Origin: CAIZGX01 sp044371535
GTDB taxonomy: Bacteria > Bacteroidota > Bacteroidia > Flavobacteriales_D > Sanyastnellaceae
Direction: 5' to 3'
Assembly (NCBI GenBank): GCA_044371535.1
Contig: JBILTL010000039.1
Span: 1-16,980, forward strand
DNA length: 16,980 nucleotides
This document shows, one piece after another, positions 14,396 to 16,980 of the stretch. Below the pieces are notes generated by a model. That model did not search any database. It was not told the DNA's origin and saw only the letters and a list, made by a program, of their open reading frames with translations. Every line of letters begins with the position of its first letter. Position 1 is the stretch's first letter. Position numbers and translations under genes: made by a program.

Positions 14396-15610
14396 TTATT
14401 TTTGCAAAATATATGGTTTTAAAATTTCAGCAAACTCCTTCAATTTTTCAGTACTAAATGCAATCTTCAAGGACTCCACAACTTCTTCCTGTGGTGATTT
14501 GAGATTTAGAAATTTATCAATAGATTTTGAAGGATTCACATTCAATTGTTCTTTTAGTGAATTAAAAAGCTCCATATATTCTTTATCTTCATGATCCAAT
14601 TCATAAAGATGTCTATAACCGGTCATAGCCTCAGCTATTGCAGTTTTATGATGATATTCCTCTGCTAATTTTTTCGCTATTTTCTGATTTCTATTAAACA
14701 TCCAAATTGCAAAAACTAAAGCACCCGCGATACTAAATTGGTATATCAAAATATGGTAATTGAACTCCTTGTCAAAGAAAATAAGACAGCACTGAATTAT
14801 TCCAAACACAACAATATCAATTATAATAGCCCAAGTTAATTTATGAGTCAACTTTTCAAGTCGTTCAAATTCCATAGTATACTGGACCGCCCTTTTTGCA
14901 AATGCACTATGAAGAGAACTATCAGTAAGAGCATAAAGCTTCTCCGTTGCTTCTTTAATTAACTTATCTAATCTTTGCTTTTGGCTGTTAATGGAGCCAA
15001 TAAGAGACGGTTTTAATAACTTTCCCTCATCATTCACTTGGTCATCAAATACATTCGCGTAAAAATCCTCAAGTTGTTTAATCTTGTCATTTGACATCGA
15101 AAATCGTTCTTCCATAGATTTCAACAAATCCTCAAATTGAGAATTTATAGATTTATCTTTCTCATTTCCTACGAATAATTTACTATAAAATACGTCTATC
15201 GATTTTGCAATTGATTCTCCTTGTTCGTTTTCAATCAACAAACTTTTATGATAACCACTGATTTCTGAAGATTGTGAAGCGAAATTTTCAAATTCCTTTT
15301 TGATATCCTTCAGAACGCCATCTATTTCTTTTCTAGCGGATTTTGAGGATTCACAATTATCAATAAACTCTTTATGATAGCCCTCAATTCTTGACTTTAA
15401 AGATGATTGCTCTTCTGAGTCTTCAAAAATTTCAATATAGAAAGTTCTAATTTTTTCTAGCTTTTCCCTTTCTTTATTTTGATCAATTTTTAGTGAGCTC
15501 CATAGAATCTCGATTTCATCCTTAATAGATTTACTCTCTTCACTACCTTTGAAAAGTCTAGTGTGAAATTCTTGAATCTCATTCATTTGATTTTGGTATT
15601 CCTGCTCCAT
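14396..15610 (-). CDS. Coiled-coil repeat protein with two C-terminal membrane helices
   Basis: 404 residues. The first ~215 are charged helix built from about six related ~30-residue units with the pattern I-x-x-[FY][YH]-x-x-[LIF][FL]-x-x-x-E-x-x-x-S[IL]: EIQEFHTRLFKGSEESKSIK (11-30), KIRTFYIEIFEDSEEQSSLK (53-72), RIEGYHKEFIDNCESSKSAR (74-93), EISGYHKSLLIENEQGESIA (116-135), SIDVFYSKLFVGNEKDKSIN (137-156) and QLEDFYANVFDD (179-190). Two membrane helices follow at about 258-279 and 286-305, then a helical cytoplasmic tail (KKLAEEYHHKTAIAEAMTGY, later LNVNPSKSIDKF). The two-helix hairpin plus this tail resembles unnamed membrane proteins I associate with accessory and defence loci, but that is only an impression. 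The function is unknown. A 14-bp palindrome and motif copy B lie upstream. Confidence 0.83.
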   Translation of the reverse strand: MEQEYQNQMNEIQEFHTRLFKGSEESKSIKDEIEILWSSLKIDQNKEREKLEKIRTFYIEIFEDSEEQSSLKSRIEGYHKEFIDNCESSKSARKEIDGVLKDIKKEFENFASQSSEISGYHKSLLIENEQGESIAKSIDVFYSKLFVGNEKDKSINSQFEDLLKSMEERFSMSNDKIKQLEDFYANVFDDQVNDEGKLLKPSLIGSINSQKQRLDKLIKEATEKLYALTDSSLHSAFAKRAVQYTMEFERLEKLTHKLTWAIIIDIVVFGIIQCCLIFFDKEFNYHILIYQFSIAGALVFAIWMFNRNQKIAKKLAEEYHHKTAIAEAMTGYRHLYELDHEDKEYMELFNSLKEQLNVNPSKSIDKFLNLKSPQEEVVESLKIAFSTEKLKEFAEILKPYILQK

Positions 15611-15663
15611 TTGATATTCCCAATTTTAAATTTACTTTCTTGAATAAATTTGAGATTGAACTA

Positions 15664-15677
15664 TAAGTGATCACTTA
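15664..15677. promoter_or_regulatory. Perfect 14-bp palindrome TAAGTGATCACTTA, possible operator
   Basis: An uninterrupted palindrome 54-67 nt upstream of the ATG of the coiled-coil protein gene. The position suits a dimeric repressor or activator site. No matching regulator can be named. Confidence 0.4.
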
Positions 15678-15728
15678 GCGTCTATTCTATTCAAAACCAA
15701 ATTTCTAATTTACCTAATCAAAAGTCAA

Positions 15729-15744
15729 TACGCCAAACGGCGTA
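15729..15744 (-). promoter_or_regulatory. Dyad motif, copy B (perfect inverted repeat)
   Basis: TACGCC-AAAC-GGCGTA has perfect 6-bp arms and a 4-nt spacer, preceded by GTCAA as in copy C. It lies about 120 nt upstream of the coiled-coil protein gene and is the most symmetric of the three copies. Confidence 0.55.
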
Positions 15745-15979
15745 ATTTTATGTGGAAAAAAAACGATGGCTGTTATGTAAGATCTTAAATAAAAATCAGT
15801 ATCGTCTTGAAGACGTGTGATTAACAACCTTAGAATTAAGAATGAATTAAAGGAGAGATTACAAGATATTTGGTTCGAACGAAAGACATAAAAATTCTAA
15901 AAAAGCACAAGCGCTATTTAGATCAAAAATCGACGAGTTAAAATTTCAATTGAGGCAATTTAGCGAATTGAACTTTAAA

Positions 15980-16114
15980 CTACTTTTTCGGCTTTGTACT
16001 TTTAGTGGGTTTTAGTGATGGCGCGTTACCTGGCGTGTTCTTGTTGTCACGCTGTCTTCCTTCTGGCTGACCAGTAGAATCTGCTGTTCTCTTTGGTCCT
16101 CGTTTTATTCACAT
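15980..16114 (-). pseudogene. Small basic ORF broken by a stop at codon 2
   Basis: The minus strand reads ATG TGA ATA AAA CGA, then stays open for 42 codons to TAG: IKRGPKRTADSTGQPEGRQR, DNKNTPGNAPSLKPTKSTKP, KK. The product would be hydrophilic and very basic, and the stretch is clearly richer in GC than its flanks. Without the TGA this would be a clean 44-codon gene about 50 nt downstream of motif C. Either a nonsense mutation inactivated it, or it starts at the non-standard ATA, or the frame is fortuitous. No family is recognised. Confidence 0.4.
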
Positions 16115-16167
16115 TTTCTATGTTTTTGTTAATTTCGAGCTTTAGGAAGAAAGAAGGGAAATGTCAA

Positions 16168-16183
16168 TACGCTAAATGACATC
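16168..16183 (-). promoter_or_regulatory. Dyad-like motif, copy C (degenerate)
   Basis: TACGCT-AAAT-GACATC keeps GTCAATACGCYAAAYGRC from copy B but has lost the symmetry of the second arm. It lies about 50 nt upstream of the broken small ORF on the minus strand. Confidence 0.4.
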
Positions 16184-16498
16184 TTTATTCTTGCCGAGAA
16201 ATAATGCCCGCAAGAAAACCTCAAGAAGTAACAAACAAAATTGGCACTAATGATTTAGTAATATTACTACATTTGGCTTTTCCATTCAATAAAGGTTACA
16301 ATTCCGAAAGCACATTTGCAAAATAAATAAATGATTAAACTATTAAAATTATAGTTAACTTACAAAAAAAATAAAAAAAGCAAATTACTTAAACGATTTT
16401 TTTAACTCTCCCATGAAATCAATCATTAATTTTGATTTAGCTTAATTAGACCTCATGCTTTGCAAAAAAAAACACTAAACTAGAAAGAACACCCCTTT

Positions 16499-16906
16499 TT
16501 AATTTTCAGAATAATTCTTTCGGGTATTTACATAAACGAGCCACAAAACAGAAAAAACATGATATACTAATATCAATAAAAAATTTTTCTCTATTGCCTC
16601 CCTATTAATTCTCCAAATCACAAAAAACACCCCCCCCGTAGCCACCAAAAAAAACAGAACGTTCTTTATAAGATCATTTTCAATTTTCACAATTTTGTAC
16701 AGTCTAAAAACCAAATTACGTAACAATAACACCAATAAAAATGCAGGAAAGAAAAAAAGATATCTATCACTTTTGTGAATTGGTTCAGAAAACAAATCAT
16801 CACATACTTCCAGATAGCAAAATATTCCTAACACTCCAATCCAAATCCATTGTTTATTAGGATCATAGAAGCTTTCAGAGTTCAAATTTGGTTTAAAATT
16901 CCCCAT
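16499..16906 (-). CDS. Small membrane protein with four helices, unknown function
   Basis: 135 residues. After a polar N-terminus (MGNFKPNLNSESFYDPNKQW) there are four hydrophobic helices: IWIGVLGIFCYLEVC, YLFFFPAFLLVLLLRNLVF, NVLFFLVATGGVFFVIW and FLLILVYHVFSVLWLVYV, ending in a polar tail (NTRKNYSEN). The coding DNA is extremely AT-rich with long A and C runs, like the surrounding accessory region. No family is recognised and no clear ribosome-binding site is present. The 74 bases to the right edge are almost pure A/T, and nothing was recognised there. Confidence 0.68.
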   Translation of the reverse strand: MGNFKPNLNSESFYDPNKQWIWIGVLGIFCYLEVCDDLFSEPIHKSDRYLFFFPAFLLVLLLRNLVFRLYKIVKIENDLIKNVLFFLVATGGVFFVIWRINREAIEKNFLLILVYHVFSVLWLVYVNTRKNYSEN

Positions 16907-16980
16907 TAAAAATACAATAAATTTTATTTTTTATTAAACAATAATATTAAAAACAGAAACTATTATCAAAACTAAACCTA

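Larger units (their letters stand above)
15611..16498. other. 888-base non-coding stretch with palindromes and gene remnants
   Basis: No intact gene of normal length. It holds a perfect 14-bp palindrome (15664-15677), motif B (15729-15744), CGTCTT-G-AAGACG (15803-15815), a plus-strand stretch at 15880-16000 that reads in coding-like fashion in one frame (KAQALFRSKIDELKFQLRQF) without an ATG, the broken small ORF (15980-16114, minus), motif C (16168-16183), a 40-codon plus ORF at 16204-16326 without ribosome-binding site, a perfect 14-bp palindrome TAGTAATATTACTA (16256-16269), and an A/T-only-like tract at about 16320-16400. Confidence 0.6.

Noticed and set aside
14263..14457. Plus-strand 64-residue ORF over the end of the coiled-coil gene
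   Set aside because: No ribosome-binding site, overlaps the real gene's 3' end in antisense, and no recognisable sequence.
15852..15880. GGAGAGA followed by GGTTCGAAC, suggesting a second tRNA piece
   Set aside because: The two parts are far too close, and no D-arm, anticodon arm or acceptor 3' strand follows.
16256..16269. TAATATTAC within the palindrome, identical to the nick-site nonamer of rolling-circle geminivirus origins
   Set aside because: No flanking stem and no Rep-type gene nearby; a nine-base A/T-rich match is expected by chance here.
16204..16326. 40-codon plus-strand ORF starting MPARKPQEVTNK
   Set aside because: No ribosome-binding site, no promoter and no recognisable family; short enough to be chance in this AT-rich stretch.

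Overview
The window looks like a chromosomal segment from a member of the Bacteroidota, probably a flavobacterial or cryomorph-like marine or aquatic lineage. The evidence is a secreted protein with a type IX secretion (T9SS) C-terminal sorting domain, promoters of the Bacteroidota type (TTG, 17-23 nt, TAnnTTTG), a DUF2805/TIGR03643 gene coupled to a photolyase-related gene, and a solute-symporter homologue of the subtype common in this phylum. No species can be named from the sequence alone.

Left part (1-7620), housekeeping and of moderate GC. The 5' part of alaS (minus) is divergent from an M23 peptidase gene followed by a MerR-type regulator. Next comes a translationally coupled pair (DUF2805 protein, photolyase/cryptochrome-related protein), which converges on a 51-residue acidic protein ending in CxxC. 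A T9SS-exported protein (minus) is then divergent from an AMP-forming acetyl-CoA synthetase. The synthetase carries an in-frame 24-bp minisatellite in its C-terminal domain.

Middle part (7657-11267), transport, AT-richer. It holds a divergent sodium:solute symporter-like protein with a shortened N-terminus, a periplasmic-binding-protein-type lipoprotein without its own ABC transporter, and a TauE/SafE-type exporter with a TTG start.

Right part (about 11280-16980), accessory in character and very AT-rich. It begins with a perfect minus-strand terminator preceded by only the 3' end of a tRNA gene. The 5' part of that tRNA is absent, as expected at the edge of an element integrated into a tRNA. 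To its right is a compact minus-strand operon with four overlapping genes: small CPxxC protein, 7-TM protein, short histidine kinase, NarL-type response regulator. Then come a decayed ORF, a coiled-coil protein with six related segments and two membrane helices, a long non-coding stretch with palindromes and a small ORF broken at codon 2, and a small four-helix membrane protein.

A dyad-like motif, AATACGCYAAANGRC, lies upstream of three minus-strand coding units in the right part: the regulator operon, the coiled-coil gene and the broken small ORF. It is the best candidate here for an undescribed regulatory circuit, possibly one driven by the NarL-type regulator encoded beside it. No integrase, transposase, CRISPR array or rRNA was found.
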